In this document: positions 42,540 through 52,025 of the stretch, one piece after another
How the letters are laid out: every line of letters starts with the position of its first letter
Numbering within the stretch: position 1 is the stretch's first letter
Source: TMED109 sp002171375
GTDB taxonomy: Bacteria; Pseudomonadota; Alphaproteobacteria; TMED109
Length of the DNA stretch: 64,000 nucleotides
Assembly (NCBI GenBank): GCA_965657505.1
Contig: CBFHON010000003.1
Coordinates: 131,127 to 195,126 of the forward strand
Direction of reading: 5' to 3'
Notes under the pieces: generated by a model
Databases searched by the model: none
What the model was told of the DNA's origin: nothing
What the model saw: the letters and a program-made list of their open reading frames with translations, nothing else
Translations under genes and position numbers: made by a program

Positions 42540-43286
42540 GTGGCTAGTAATTTATTAGATCTAACTAAAAATAATATATTGAATGGAAATATTTCATTAT
42601 ACCAACCAAAAAAAGGTTTTAGAATTGGAGTTGATTCTATACTACTAGCATCATCAGTGAATAATTATTCAAATTGTATAGAGTTTGGAACTGGTTCAGG
42701 GATTATTTTAATTTATTTATCGAAGAAGTTCCCAAATTCAAAAATATTAGGAATTGAAAAAAATTTAGATCTAGTGAATTTAGTAAAAAAAAACTTAAAA
42801 GAAAATGAAATAGCTAATGGAAGTGCTGAGGTAATACAATATGATATAAATGATAGTATATTTTTGAAAAATAATAATAATGAATATGATAGAGTAATTA
42901 TGAATCCTCCCTATTTTTCTCCTAATAAAGTTATATTATCTAGAGATGTTTCTAAAATTTCCGCTAGATATGAAAATGACATTAATAGTTGGTTCACAGC
43001 AGCATATAAAAAATTAAAAAATAAAGGTTGTTTAAATTTTATTTTTAGGACAGAAAGTTTAGATTTAATTCTAAGTCTCTTATACCCAAAGTGGGGAGAT
43101 ATAAAAATATTTCCTTTATGGCCTAAAAAAAATATAAAATCTAAGCTAATGATCATACAGGCAAAAAAAAATGTGAAATCAGGTGTGCAAATTCTACCTG
43201 GACTTATATTGCATAATAACGATGGAAGTTATACAAAGGCTTGTAATAATATATTAAGTTTTAAAAGTTTTATAGAGCTTAGTTAA
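42540..43286 (+). CDS. trmN6: tRNA1(Val) adenine-N6 methyltransferase-like
   Basis: TrmN6-type enzymes methylate A37 of tRNA1(Val). The 248-residue class I methyltransferase has the SAM-binding motif CIEFGTGSGIILIYLSK near residue 42 and the NPPY motif (RVIMNPPYFSP near residue 122), with the N-terminal FRIGVDSILLASSV typical of the family. The start is GTG at 42540; no clear ribosome-binding site. The neighbourhood ispB on the other side and the S49 peptidase 26 bases downstream supports the assignment. Confidence 0.82.
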   Translation: MASNLLDLTKNNILNGNISLYQPKKGFRIGVDSILLASSVNNYSNCIEFGTGSGIILIYLSKKFPNSKILGIEKNLDLVNLVKKNLKENEIANGSAEVIQYDINDSIFLKNNNNEYDRVIMNPPYFSPNKVILSRDVSKISARYENDINSWFTAAYKKLKNKGCLNFIFRTESLDLILSLLYPKWGDIKIFPLWPKKNIKSKLMIIQAKKNVKSGVQILPGLILHNNDGSYTKACNNILSFKSFIELS

Positions 43287-43312
43287 TAATAAGATAGAAA
43301 AGGACCTTATTA

Positions 43313-44143
43313 ATGAAATTTATTTCTAAATTTTTTAAAAATAATACTCCAATTATAAACGTTATAAGAATGAATGGAGTAATAGCGAGTGGTTCTAAAT
43401 TTCCAGGATCTAGTAATTTATCATTAGAGAGTTTAGAAAAACAAATAGAAAGAGCCTTTTCAGGTAAAAAAATTGCAGGCGTGGCATTAATAATTAATTC
43501 TCCAGGAGGATCACCTGTTCAATCTGCTTTAATATCTGAAAGAATAGTTGAGTTATCAAGTAAAAATAATATACCTGTTTTTGCTTTTGTTGAAGACGTA
43601 GCTGCTTCTGGTGGATATTGGTTAGCGTGCTCGGCAGATGAAATATTTGTAATGCCCGCATCAATAGTTGGTTCTATAGGAGTGATCTCAGCAGGGTTCG
43701 GTTTTGTAGAAGTTATAAAAAAAATAGGAGTAGAAAGAAGAGTATTTTCAAAGGGAGAAAATAAGGGTATGTTGGATCCTTTTCAACCTCAAAATTCTGA
43801 TGATGTAAAAGTTATTACAGATTTACAAGAAGAAATTCATAATCAATTTAAAGAATGGGTTAGTAAAAGAAGAGGAAATAGACTTGATAAAGAAATAATA
43901 AATAAAGAGGGGATATTTGAAGCAAAGATTTTTTCAGGAGTAAAAGCATGCGAAATAGGATTAGCAGATTCTATTGGGGAGTTAAAGCAGGTCATGCGAG
44001 AGCGTTTTGATGAGAAAGTAATTTTTAAAGAAATTTCTGGACGAAAAAAACTTGGTCAAAGACTTGGTTTATCATCTTCAAAATATTATAAGGTAATAGA
44101 TTATATTGAAGAAAAAATTGCTTTTGCAAGGTATGGCCTTTAA
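43313..44143 (+). CDS. S49 family peptidase (SppA/SohB-like)
   Basis: S49 peptidases degrade signal peptides or membrane-associated fragments. The 276 residues carry LIINSPGGSPVQSALISERI near residue 60 and the nucleophile in EDVAASGGYWLACSADEIF with PASIVGSIGVI following. The general base lysine is expected in RVFSKGENKGMLDPF. The protein is the short, single-domain form. No N-terminal signal peptide or membrane anchor is obvious, so its location is uncertain; the next gene encodes a single-pass membrane protein. A strong AAAAGGA site lies ahead of the ATG. Confidence 0.88.
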   Translation: MKFISKFFKNNTPIINVIRMNGVIASGSKFPGSSNLSLESLEKQIERAFSGKKIAGVALIINSPGGSPVQSALISERIVELSSKNNIPVFAFVEDVAASGGYWLACSADEIFVMPASIVGSIGVISAGFGFVEVIKKIGVERRVFSKGENKGMLDPFQPQNSDDVKVITDLQEEIHNQFKEWVSKRRGNRLDKEIINKEGIFEAKIFSGVKACEIGLADSIGELKQVMRERFDEKVIFKEISGRKKLGQRLGLSSSKYYKVIDYIEEKIAFARYGL

Positions 44144-44166
44144 CCATTTTAATAGGATAAAATTTT

Positions 44167-44385
44167 ATGTTAGGTTTTAGTATTCCAAAAATATTATTAT
44201 TAATTTTTATCATTCTAATAGTATGGTATGGCTTCAAAATGTTGGAAAGGAAATCTTTCGGTAAAGTAAAAAATAACAAAAGTAAAAAATCCTCAAAAAA
44301 GAATGCTAAAGAAGGTGTTCAAGAATCAAAAAAAGATTATACAGAAGCTGATTATACAGAAATAGATGAAGATAATGAAAGATAA
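44167..44385 (+). CDS. Small single-pass membrane protein
   Basis: This 72-residue protein has a membrane segment at about residues 8-26 (PKILLLIFIILIVWYGFKM), then a Lys-rich cytoplasmic-type stretch and an acidic tail with a short tandem DYTEADYTEID. Similar small proteins with an N-terminal membrane segment and WYGF motif occur at this place before glyQ in alphaproteobacteria; from memory, longer relatives carry a C-terminal cysteine ribbon, which is absent here. The gene overlaps the glyQ start by 11 bases. Function unknown. Confidence 0.7.
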   Translation: MLGFSIPKILLLIFIILIVWYGFKMLERKSFGKVKNNKSKKSSKKNAKEGVQESKKDYTEADYTEIDEDNER

Positions 44386-45238
44386 CTCATTTCAATCAAT
44401 TATTATGAAATTGCAATATTTTTGGGCTGATAAAGGATGCGTTATCCTACAACCCTTAGATATGGAAGTGGGTGCTGGTACTTTCCACCCAGCCACTGTT
44501 CTAAAAGCTCTAGGGGAAACGCCTTGGAATGCTGCATATGTTCAACCATGTAGAAGACCAACTGACGGAAGGTATGGATTAAATCCAAATAGACTTCAAC
44601 ATTATTATCAATTTCAAACTGTTTTAAAGCCTTCTCCAGATAATATCCAAGAATTATATTTAGATAGCTTAAATTATCTAGGTATTGATTCTAAAAAAAA
44701 TGATATTCGATTTGTCGAAGATGATTGGGAGAGCCCTACTTTGGGGGCCTGGGGATTAGGATGGGAAGTTTGGTGTAATGGTATGGAAGTATCACAATTT
44801 ACTTACTTTCAACAAGTAGGCGGAATAGACTGTTTCCCAGTAACAGGGGAACTTACTTATGGTTTAGAAAGATTAGCCATGTACATTCAGGGAATAGATA
44901 ATGTATATGATCTTGTTTGGAATTCAGATAATATAAAATATGGAGATGTATTTTTACAAAATGAAAAAGAACAATCGGAATATAATTTTGAAAAATCTAA
45001 TCCTAAAGTATTGATTAAAAATTTTGAAGAATTAGAAAAATTAAATTTCAAGTTAGTTGAAGATAATTTAGTTTTACCTGCGTATGAACAATGCATTAAG
45101 GCAAGCCATATATTTAATCTTATAGATGCAAGTGGTGTAATTGGTGTTAATGAAAGAGCTGACTATATTGGAAGGGTAAGAGCAATGGTAAAAGCTTGTG
45201 CTGATCTCCATTTAAATAATATGAAAGTTAAAGTTTAG
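44375..45238 (+). CDS. glyQ: Glycyl-tRNA synthetase alpha subunit
   Basis: The alpha subunit of the heterotetrameric bacterial enzyme carries the catalytic site for glycine activation. The start is taken as ATG 44375 (MKDNSFQSIIMKLQYFWADKGC), which matches the family; an in-frame ATG three codons upstream is possible. The 287 residues contain CVILQPLDMEVGAGTFHPAT, PWNAAYVQPCRRPTDGRYGENPNR-type block (here DGRYGLNPNR), VGGIDCFPVTGELTYGLERLAMY. glyS follows directly, with no gap. Confidence 0.96.
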   Translation: MKDNSFQSIIMKLQYFWADKGCVILQPLDMEVGAGTFHPATVLKALGETPWNAAYVQPCRRPTDGRYGLNPNRLQHYYQFQTVLKPSPDNIQELYLDSLNYLGIDSKKNDIRFVEDDWESPTLGAWGLGWEVWCNGMEVSQFTYFQQVGGIDCFPVTGELTYGLERLAMYIQGIDNVYDLVWNSDNIKYGDVFLQNEKEQSEYNFEKSNPKVLIKNFEELEKLNFKLVEDNLVLPAYEQCIKASHIFNLIDASGVIGVNERADYIGRVRAMVKACADLHLNNMKVKV

Positions 45239-47326
45239 ATGTCAGAATTATTAGTAGAACTTTTCTCCGAAGAAATACCCGCTAGCTTACAAGAGCCTTC
45301 AATAAAAAGATTTGAATTTATGATCCTTAATAATTTTAAAGAAGTTGGTCTTAATTTTACTAAGTCTGAAGTCTATTGGAGTCCTATGAGATTAACATTA
45401 TGTGTAGAAGGTTTAGGTTTAAAATCAGAAGATATAGAAATAAATAAAAGAGGTCCAAGATTTGATGCAAATAGTGCAGCAATTAATGGATTTGCTAATG
45501 GATTAAAAGTTAATAAAAAAGATTTAATTGTAGAAGAAACTGAGAAAGGTAAGTTTTATTTTTATAAAAAATTAAATAAAGGAATTAAATCTGAGCTAGT
45601 TATAGAAGATGCGATAAAAAATATAATTGTTTCTTTTCCTTGGAATAAATCTATGCGTTGGGGTTCAAATAATCTAAAGTGGATAAGGCCCTTACATAAT
45701 ATTTTATGCGTTTTTGGCGGTAAACCAATAAAATTTAAAATTGAAAATATAGCTAGTGACTCTCTGACTTATGGCCATAGGTATCTTGCTCCAAAACCCC
45801 TAAGAATTTTAAATAAAGAAGATTATAAGAAAAAATTATTGAATGCGAAAGTTTTAGTCAATCCTCAAGAACGAAAAGATACAATTCTTACATTAGGAAA
45901 AAAACTTACTAAAAAAATAGGATTGCACTTTGATCCTTCAGATAATTTATTAGAAGAAGTTTGTAATATAGTGGAATATCCTTTTTTATTTATAGGGTCT
46001 TTTAATGAGGAATATTTATCTCTGCCTGAGAAAGTTTTAGAGCTTACTATGATAAAACAACAAAAATATTTTCCTTTATATGATAAGAATAGATCTTTAA
46101 GTAAAAAATTTTTAGGTGTGTCAAATATCCCAGTAGAAAATAACTTACAAATTATTTCTGGAAATGAAAGAGTTTTAAAAGCAAGATTATCTGATGCCCG
46201 TTTCTTTTTTGATAATGATATTAGAAAAGGCCTTGATCAATTATCTGAAAACCTTAAAAATATTATATTTCATCGCTCTCTTGGTTCTATGGAAAAAAAA
46301 GTAACAAGGATAACATCTATTGTTTCTAAATATTCAGAAAGTTTTAATGCCAAAAGTGAATTATCTTTAATGGCCGCTAAATTTTGTAAAGCTGATTTAT
46401 GCAGTGAATTAGTATATGAAATGCCAGAGTTACAAGGTAATATTGGAAGTATATACGCCTCAGCAATTAAATTGCCTAATGAAGTTTCTACAGCAATTAA
46501 AGAACAATATTCTCCTTTAGGCCCTTCTGATAAATGTCCTTCAATAGCAGAGGCAGCAGTATTGTCATTTTCTGATAAATTAGATAGTTTAGTCGGTTTT
46601 ATAGCTATGGATATGAAAGCTACAGGTTCTAAAGATCCTTTTGGATTAAGAAGATCTTGTTTAGGTATTATAAGAATTCTATTAGAAAAAAATGTTAGAG
46701 TTTCTATTACTGATGTAATTAATGATTCTTATGACTCATATGAAAAACAGAATATAAAATTAAAACTTTCTAAATCTGAAACACAAAAATATACAGCAGA
46801 ATTTGTATATGACAGATTAAGAGTTTTTCTTAAAGACAAAGGTTTATCTCAATCGGCTGTTCAGGCTATATTTGCAGTTTCAAAATTTGAAGATATTGTA
46901 GATGATGTTAGTAAAATTAATGCATTAAGTAAATTTATGGAAGATCCAAAAGGAAATGATTTTTTAAGTATTTTAAAGAGAGTTAGAAGAATATTAAGTA
47001 TTGAAGAAAAAAAAGATAATATTCTAATAACACCTAAGCCTATAGAAGCGTTACTAGAGCAAAAAGAAGAAATAGTTTTATATAAATCTTATGTTAATTA
47101 CTCAAATAAAACACAATTGTTATTAGAAAGTGAAGAATATATAAAAGCAATGGAAATGTTTTCAAAAATTGTATTAGAATTAGAAAACTTTTTTGAGAAA
47201 GTTAAAGTCAATATTGATAATGAAGATATTAGAAAAAACAGGTTGAGACTTTTATCAATGATTCGAAGTTCTTTTTTAGATTTTGCAGATTTTTCATTGA
47301 TTGAAGCTGAAAACGAAGGTAAATAA
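45239..47326 (+). CDS. glyS: Glycyl-tRNA synthetase beta subunit
   Basis: The beta subunit binds tRNA and is needed for aminoacylation. The 695-residue length fits. Family markers are ELLVELFSEEIPASLQ at the start, the repeated MRWGSNNLKWIRPLHNI segment, FLGVSNIPV, VLKARLSDARFFFDNDIRKGL and KDPFGLRRSCLGIIRIL. A long anticodon-binding-like C-terminal domain follows. The start codon abuts the glyQ stop, so the two subunits are translated as a pair. The adjacency and order are those of alphaproteobacteria. Confidence 0.96.
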   Translation: MSELLVELFSEEIPASLQEPSIKRFEFMILNNFKEVGLNFTKSEVYWSPMRLTLCVEGLGLKSEDIEINKRGPRFDANSAAINGFANGLKVNKKDLIVEETEKGKFYFYKKLNKGIKSELVIEDAIKNIIVSFPWNKSMRWGSNNLKWIRPLHNILCVFGGKPIKFKIENIASDSLTYGHRYLAPKPLRILNKEDYKKKLLNAKVLVNPQERKDTILTLGKKLTKKIGLHFDPSDNLLEEVCNIVEYPFLFIGSFNEEYLSLPEKVLELTMIKQQKYFPLYDKNRSLSKKFLGVSNIPVENNLQIISGNERVLKARLSDARFFFDNDIRKGLDQLSENLKNIIFHRSLGSMEKKVTRITSIVSKYSESFNAKSELSLMAAKFCKADLCSELVYEMPELQGNIGSIYASAIKLPNEVSTAIKEQYSPLGPSDKCPSIAEAAVLSFSDKLDSLVGFIAMDMKATGSKDPFGLRRSCLGIIRILLEKNVRVSITDVINDSYDSYEKQNIKLKLSKSETQKYTAEFVYDRLRVFLKDKGLSQSAVQAIFAVSKFEDIVDDVSKINALSKFMEDPKGNDFLSILKRVRRILSIEEKKDNILITPKPIEALLEQKEEIVLYKSYVNYSNKTQLLLESEEYIKAMEMFSKIVLELENFFEKVKVNIDNEDIRKNRLRLLSMIRSSFLDFADFSLIEAENEGK

Positions 47327-47363
47327 ATATATAATTTAGTACTTTTTTAAAAGGGTTATTTTC

Positions 47364-50027
47364 ATGAATAAATGGGTTTATAATTTTGGTGCTGGTACTG
47401 CAGAAGGAGATGCAAGTCAAAAGAATATTTTAGGTGGAAAAGGTGCTAATTTAGCTGAGATGAATAATATTGGTATTCCTGTTCCACCTGGATTAACAAT
47501 AACTACTGAGGTATGTAATTATTATTATGATAATAATCAGGAATATCCTAAAGACTTAAATGATCAATTAAATTTAGCGTTAGAAAATATAGAAAAAATT
47601 ACTGGTGTTAAGTTTGGTGACTCTAAATCACCTCTATTATTATCTGTTAGGTCTGGAGCAAGAGCTTCCATGCCAGGGATGATGGACACTGTTTTAAATT
47701 TAGGATTAAATGATATTACAGTAGAGGCTTTAGCTAATGAGAGTGGAGATGAGAGGTTTGCTTTTGACAGCTACAGAAGATTTATTCAAATGTATGGAGA
47801 TGTAGTATTAGGAATAGATTCATTAGAATTTGAAGAAATTATAGAAAATCAAAAAGAAATAGATAATATTATATTAGATACGGAAGTATCAGCCCAGTCT
47901 TGGAAATTAATTACAACTAAGTTTAAAGCCTTAGTTAAAGAAAAAACAGGAAATAATTTTCCACAAGATCCGATTGATCAATTATGGGGATCTATTAGCG
48001 CAGTATTTAATTCTTGGATGAATCAAAGAGCAATTACATACAGAAAATTAAATGATATACCACAATCTTGGGGAACAGCTGTAAATGTTCAAGCAATGGT
48101 ATTTGGAAATATGGGCGATGATTGCTGTACAGGTGTTGCATTTACAAGAAATCCATCTACCGGTGAAAATAGTTATTATGGTGAATATTTGATAAATGCT
48201 CAAGGGGAAGATGTGGTTGCTGGAATAAGAACTCCTCAAAACTTAACTATTAAAGAAAAGGAAGAGCAAAATTCAGAGTCTTTATCTATGGAAGAATCTA
48301 TCCCACAAATTTATAGAGAGTTAGTAAATATTTTTAAAAAATTAGAAGCTCATTATTTAGATATGCAAGATATAGAATTTACGGTTCAAAAAAATAAATT
48401 ATGGATACTACAGACAAGGTCAGGTAAAAGGACAACTACTGCTGCTGTAAAAATTGCAGTAGAAATGCAAAAAGAAGGACTAATTAGTAAAGAAGTTGCA
48501 ATATCGAGAATTGATCCATTAGGATTAGATCAGTTACTCCATCCAACTTTAGATCCTCATGCCGATAAAGAAATTATTTCTCGAGGTTTGCCGGCATCAC
48601 CAGGTGCCGCATCAGGAAAAGTTGTATTTAATTCTGAAAAAGCTGTAGAGATGTCTAAAAATGGTGAAGAAGTGATATTAGTTCGGATGGAAACTAGCCC
48701 TGAAGATATTCATGGTATGCATGCGGCTAGAGGAATATTAACAAGTAGAGGAGGTATGACAAGTCATGCTGCTGTTGTTGCAAGGGGTATGGGAAGAGCA
48801 TGTGTTGCAGGAGCAGGTGATATTTTAATAGATCATGAAAATAATAAGTTTTCTGTTGGAGATATGGTTATAAATTCTGGAGATATTATTACAATAGATG
48901 GAAGTTTGGGAGAAGTTATAATAGGAGAAGTTCCAACTATTATGCCTGAACTATCTAAAAACTTTTCTGAATTAATGCAATGGGCAGACCAATATAGAAA
49001 ATTAAATGTAAGAGCAAATGCAGAAACACCAATAGATGTAAAGACGGCAATAGAATTTGGTGCAGAAGGAATAGGGCTTTGTAGAACAGAACATATGTTT
49101 TTTGACAATGAAAGAATATTAGCAGTTAGAGAAATGATATTTTCTGATGCTAAGGAAGAGAGAAAAAAAGCATTAGAAAAAATATTTCCTATGCAAAAAA
49201 ATGATTTTATAGAAATATTTAAATTAATGAAGCAATTGCCTGTTACAATTAGACTTCTTGATCCACCTCTTCATGAGTTTCTGCCAAAAGAAAAAGAAGA
49301 ACTGGAAGAATTAGCAGATTTATTAGGAAGTGATATTACTCATATTCGTTCTAGGTCTTTGCAATTAGAAGAACAAAATCCAATGTTAGGACACCGTGGT
49401 TGCAGACTAGGAGTAACATTTCCAGAGATATATGAAATGCAAGTTAGATCTATTTTTGAGTCTTCAATTGAGGTTTCTAAAAGTATTAATATAGAAATTA
49501 AACCCGAAATTATGATTCCACTTATAATTAGTGAAAAAGAATTTATATATTTTAAAAATTTGGTTGAAAATATTGCTAAAAATATAGAACAGGAATATGG
49601 AGAACTACCTAAGTATTTAATAGGTACAATGGTAGAGTTACCAAGGGCCGCACTTAATGCTGATAGTATTGCATCACATACAGATTTTTTTAGTTTTGGT
49701 ACAAATGATCTAACTCAAACTACACTTGGAATAAGCAGAGATGATTGTTCTAAATTTTTACCAGACTATATAGAAAATAATATTTTGGATAATGATCCAT
49801 TTATATCAATTGATTTAAATGGAGTAGGTAAGTTAGTATCTAATGCAGTAAAAGATGGATTAAAAGCAAATAAGAATATTAAGTTAGGTATATGCGGAGA
49901 ACATGGAGGAGACCCTAAGTCTATAGATTTTTTTCATAATGTAGGGCTTGATTATGTGTCATGCTCGCCTTACAGAGTGCCTATTGCAAGATTAGCAGCA
50001 GCGCAGGCACGGATAAATAATAAATAA
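47364..50027 (+). CDS. ppdK: Pyruvate, phosphate dikinase
   Basis: PPDK interconverts pyruvate + ATP + Pi with PEP + AMP + PPi. At 887 residues it has the domain order expected: N-terminal nucleotide-binding (VRSGARASMPGMMDTVLNLGL near residue 95), a mobile phosphohistidine domain with ILTSRGGMTSHAAVVARGMGR (histidine near residue 455), and the C-terminal PEP/pyruvate barrel with TEHMFFDNERILAVREMI, GTNDLTQTTLGISRDD and the catalytic cysteine in GICGEHGGDPKSI. It follows glyS by 37 bases and ends 1 base before the convergent ygfZ. Confidence 0.97.
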   Translation: MNKWVYNFGAGTAEGDASQKNILGGKGANLAEMNNIGIPVPPGLTITTEVCNYYYDNNQEYPKDLNDQLNLALENIEKITGVKFGDSKSPLLLSVRSGARASMPGMMDTVLNLGLNDITVEALANESGDERFAFDSYRRFIQMYGDVVLGIDSLEFEEIIENQKEIDNIILDTEVSAQSWKLITTKFKALVKEKTGNNFPQDPIDQLWGSISAVFNSWMNQRAITYRKLNDIPQSWGTAVNVQAMVFGNMGDDCCTGVAFTRNPSTGENSYYGEYLINAQGEDVVAGIRTPQNLTIKEKEEQNSESLSMEESIPQIYRELVNIFKKLEAHYLDMQDIEFTVQKNKLWILQTRSGKRTTTAAVKIAVEMQKEGLISKEVAISRIDPLGLDQLLHPTLDPHADKEIISRGLPASPGAASGKVVFNSEKAVEMSKNGEEVILVRMETSPEDIHGMHAARGILTSRGGMTSHAAVVARGMGRACVAGAGDILIDHENNKFSVGDMVINSGDIITIDGSLGEVIIGEVPTIMPELSKNFSELMQWADQYRKLNVRANAETPIDVKTAIEFGAEGIGLCRTEHMFFDNERILAVREMIFSDAKEERKKALEKIFPMQKNDFIEIFKLMKQLPVTIRLLDPPLHEFLPKEKEELEELADLLGSDITHIRSRSLQLEEQNPMLGHRGCRLGVTFPEIYEMQVRSIFESSIEVSKSINIEIKPEIMIPLIISEKEFIYFKNLVENIAKNIEQEYGELPKYLIGTMVELPRAALNADSIASHTDFFSFGTNDLTQTTLGISRDDCSKFLPDYIENNILDNDPFISIDLNGVGKLVSNAVKDGLKANKNIKLGICGEHGGDPKSIDFFHNVGLDYVSCSPYRVPIARLAAAQARINNK

Positions 50028-50028
50028 G

Positions 50029-50907
50029 TTAGATAAATATTAATTCGCTCTCTTTTATTTTGATAGAGATTTTATTTTTTTTACATTTCTCATATATTTC
50101 GCTTCTTATATTTACTAAGCAAAGATCTTTACTTGAAGATCTTACAGTTCCTACTACTTTTTCATCATAAAATACTTTTTCACCATTAAAAATCTCATCA
50201 CCAATAATTTTTCCTACAACTAATTGTCTCTTGGCTGTTCCTCTATATTTTTGTCTAGCTGTATTTTCCTGACCGATATAGCAGCCTTTTTTAAAATCAA
50301 TGGCATTTATTTTTTCAAAATTGTTTTCAATTATAAAGCTTTTTTCTTTATCCATATCGTTATAGGGATAGGGTATGTTATTTTCTATTCTAACGTAATG
50401 CCAATCAGATAAAGTTCCAGTATGTATTATACTAAATTCTTGCATTAATTTACTTGTATAGTTTCTTATTCCTAAATTTTTATTACGTGGGTCTATAAAA
50501 AATAAATTATCAGAAACCTCTTTTGTAAAACCTTCTTTATAATTTACTTTTAAATTTGATGTTAACGTATCTAAGTCTTTTCCATATATGCTATAAATAT
50601 CAAGTTTATTATTTACTCTGATTTCTATTTTACTTCTTAATTTATATATGTTCAATTTATGAACCAGTTCCTTATGATCATTTTTTTCGCAATCAATCAT
50701 TATATTATTATTAGTGTTCTTAAAAATAAAAAAATCATATAGGTACTTTCCTTGAGGAGATAATAAAGCAGAATAAATAGATTTTTCTTTAGAAATTAAA
50801 TTAATGTCATTTGTTACTAAAGATTGTAAAAATTCCCTACTATCATCTCCCTCTAATTCTAGTAAGGTTCTGTTTTTTAATTTAATTATTTTTAAATTTT
50901 CATTCAT
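50029..50907 (-). CDS. ygfZ: YgfZ/GcvT-fold folate-binding protein
   Basis: YgfZ proteins use folate and help maintain some iron-sulfur enzymes (shown for E. coli YgfZ). The 292-residue protein is GcvT-like and has the family signature FKKGCYIGQENTARQKYRGTAKR, with the essential cysteine in KGCYIGQE. The N-terminal half is AT-driven and weakly conserved, with LLELEGDDSREFLQSLVTNDI near residue 15. It is alone on the minus strand. A mitochondrial relative is IBA57. Confidence 0.87.
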   Translation of the reverse strand: MNENLKIIKLKNRTLLELEGDDSREFLQSLVTNDINLISKEKSIYSALLSPQGKYLYDFFIFKNTNNNIMIDCEKNDHKELVHKLNIYKLRSKIEIRVNNKLDIYSIYGKDLDTLTSNLKVNYKEGFTKEVSDNLFFIDPRNKNLGIRNYTSKLMQEFSIIHTGTLSDWHYVRIENNIPYPYNDMDKEKSFIIENNFEKINAIDFKKGCYIGQENTARQKYRGTAKRQLVVGKIIGDEIFNGEKVFYDEKVVGTVRSSSKDLCLVNIRSEIYEKCKKNKISIKIKESELIFI

Positions 50908-50978
50908 TTATTTTTTTGTTCTCTTTAAGTTTTATAAAAATACTTGCAATCATTTAATTACCTTCGTACACCAATTAT

Positions 50979-52013
50979 ATGTTAATTACTATTTTAGATA
51001 AAAACCATAAATATGATGGTTCTACTATTAATAATAAACCACTTGATGGCTCAATAAAATCTATAATTTTGCTATCAGAGGCATTAACTAATATAGGGCA
51101 TACAGTTAGAATTTACAATAATTGCTTTAAGTCTGTTGTAATTAATAGTGTCAGTTGGAAAACAATTGATAATTTTGATGCTAGTCATTCAGATGTGTGG
51201 ATAGTTCATAATGATCCCAAATTATTAGACCTTATTCCATCAAAAGATAAAAAATTATTATGGTTAACAAGTTCAGGACTTAAATTGGCTAGACCAGAAA
51301 ATTTTTCAGTAGTAATGAAACATAAACCTATACTGATTATTCAAGGAGAAAATCATGTAAATACAATTCCTGAAGGTTTAAAATCATTAGATGCTACTAT
51401 AATACCTTCCGGTCAAAGCTCTTATTTTGTTGATAATGGGGGGTTATTTCCATCCGTTACTCCAAAGGCATTAGTAACGTCCCACCCATTAATGGGCTTA
51501 GATTGGCTATTAGATGTTTGGATCAAATATATACATACTAAACTTCCTTGGGCAGAATTACATATTTATTCTAATATTATTCACAAAGCTTTATTAGGTG
51601 AAGCTGTTCCAGAAGTTTATGATACAATAGTCAAAAAAGTAGAACAAAATTTATCTTATAATATAAAGGTAAATGCTCCTAAAGTAGACAGAGTATTTGT
51701 TGAAGAAATAAAAGATATGCGAGTTCATTTATATCCATCCTATCAATTTGAAGTTTCTTCTTTTTCTCTTGCTGAGACGCAAGCTTTAGGAATGCCTGCT
51801 ATAGTTAGACCATTAGGATCAGCACCAGAAAAAATTTATCATGGAAAGACTGGATTTTTAGCTGACAATGATAAATTATTTTCAGAATATGTAATAAAAT
51901 TTTTAAGTGACTTAACTTACTTTAAAAATGTTAATAAAGAGTTTCAAAATTTAAAACAAGGAAGAAAATGGGAAATGGTAGCAGAAGAATTTATACAAGT
52001 ATTTAAAAGCTAG
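50979..52013 (+). CDS. Glycosyltransferase, GT4-like
   Basis: The 344-residue protein looks like a GT-B glycosyltransferase. The C-terminal half has the family pattern VHLYPSYQFEVSSFSLAETQALGMPAIVRPLGSAPEKIYHGKTGFLADN, including the glutamate in AETQALGMPAI used in GT4 enzymes. The N-terminal half is divergent and no specific donor or acceptor can be assigned. It precedes a GT9-type transferase by 12 bases, and the two could together build part of a lipopolysaccharide core or glycan. The start is ATG at 50979. Confidence 0.72.
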   Translation: MLITILDKNHKYDGSTINNKPLDGSIKSIILLSEALTNIGHTVRIYNNCFKSVVINSVSWKTIDNFDASHSDVWIVHNDPKLLDLIPSKDKKLLWLTSSGLKLARPENFSVVMKHKPILIIQGENHVNTIPEGLKSLDATIIPSGQSSYFVDNGGLFPSVTPKALVTSHPLMGLDWLLDVWIKYIHTKLPWAELHIYSNIIHKALLGEAVPEVYDTIVKKVEQNLSYNIKVNAPKVDRVFVEEIKDMRVHLYPSYQFEVSSFSLAETQALGMPAIVRPLGSAPEKIYHGKTGFLADNDKLFSEYVIKFLSDLTYFKNVNKEFQNLKQGRKWEMVAEEFIQVFKS

Positions 52014-52025
52014 TTGAGCAATAGT

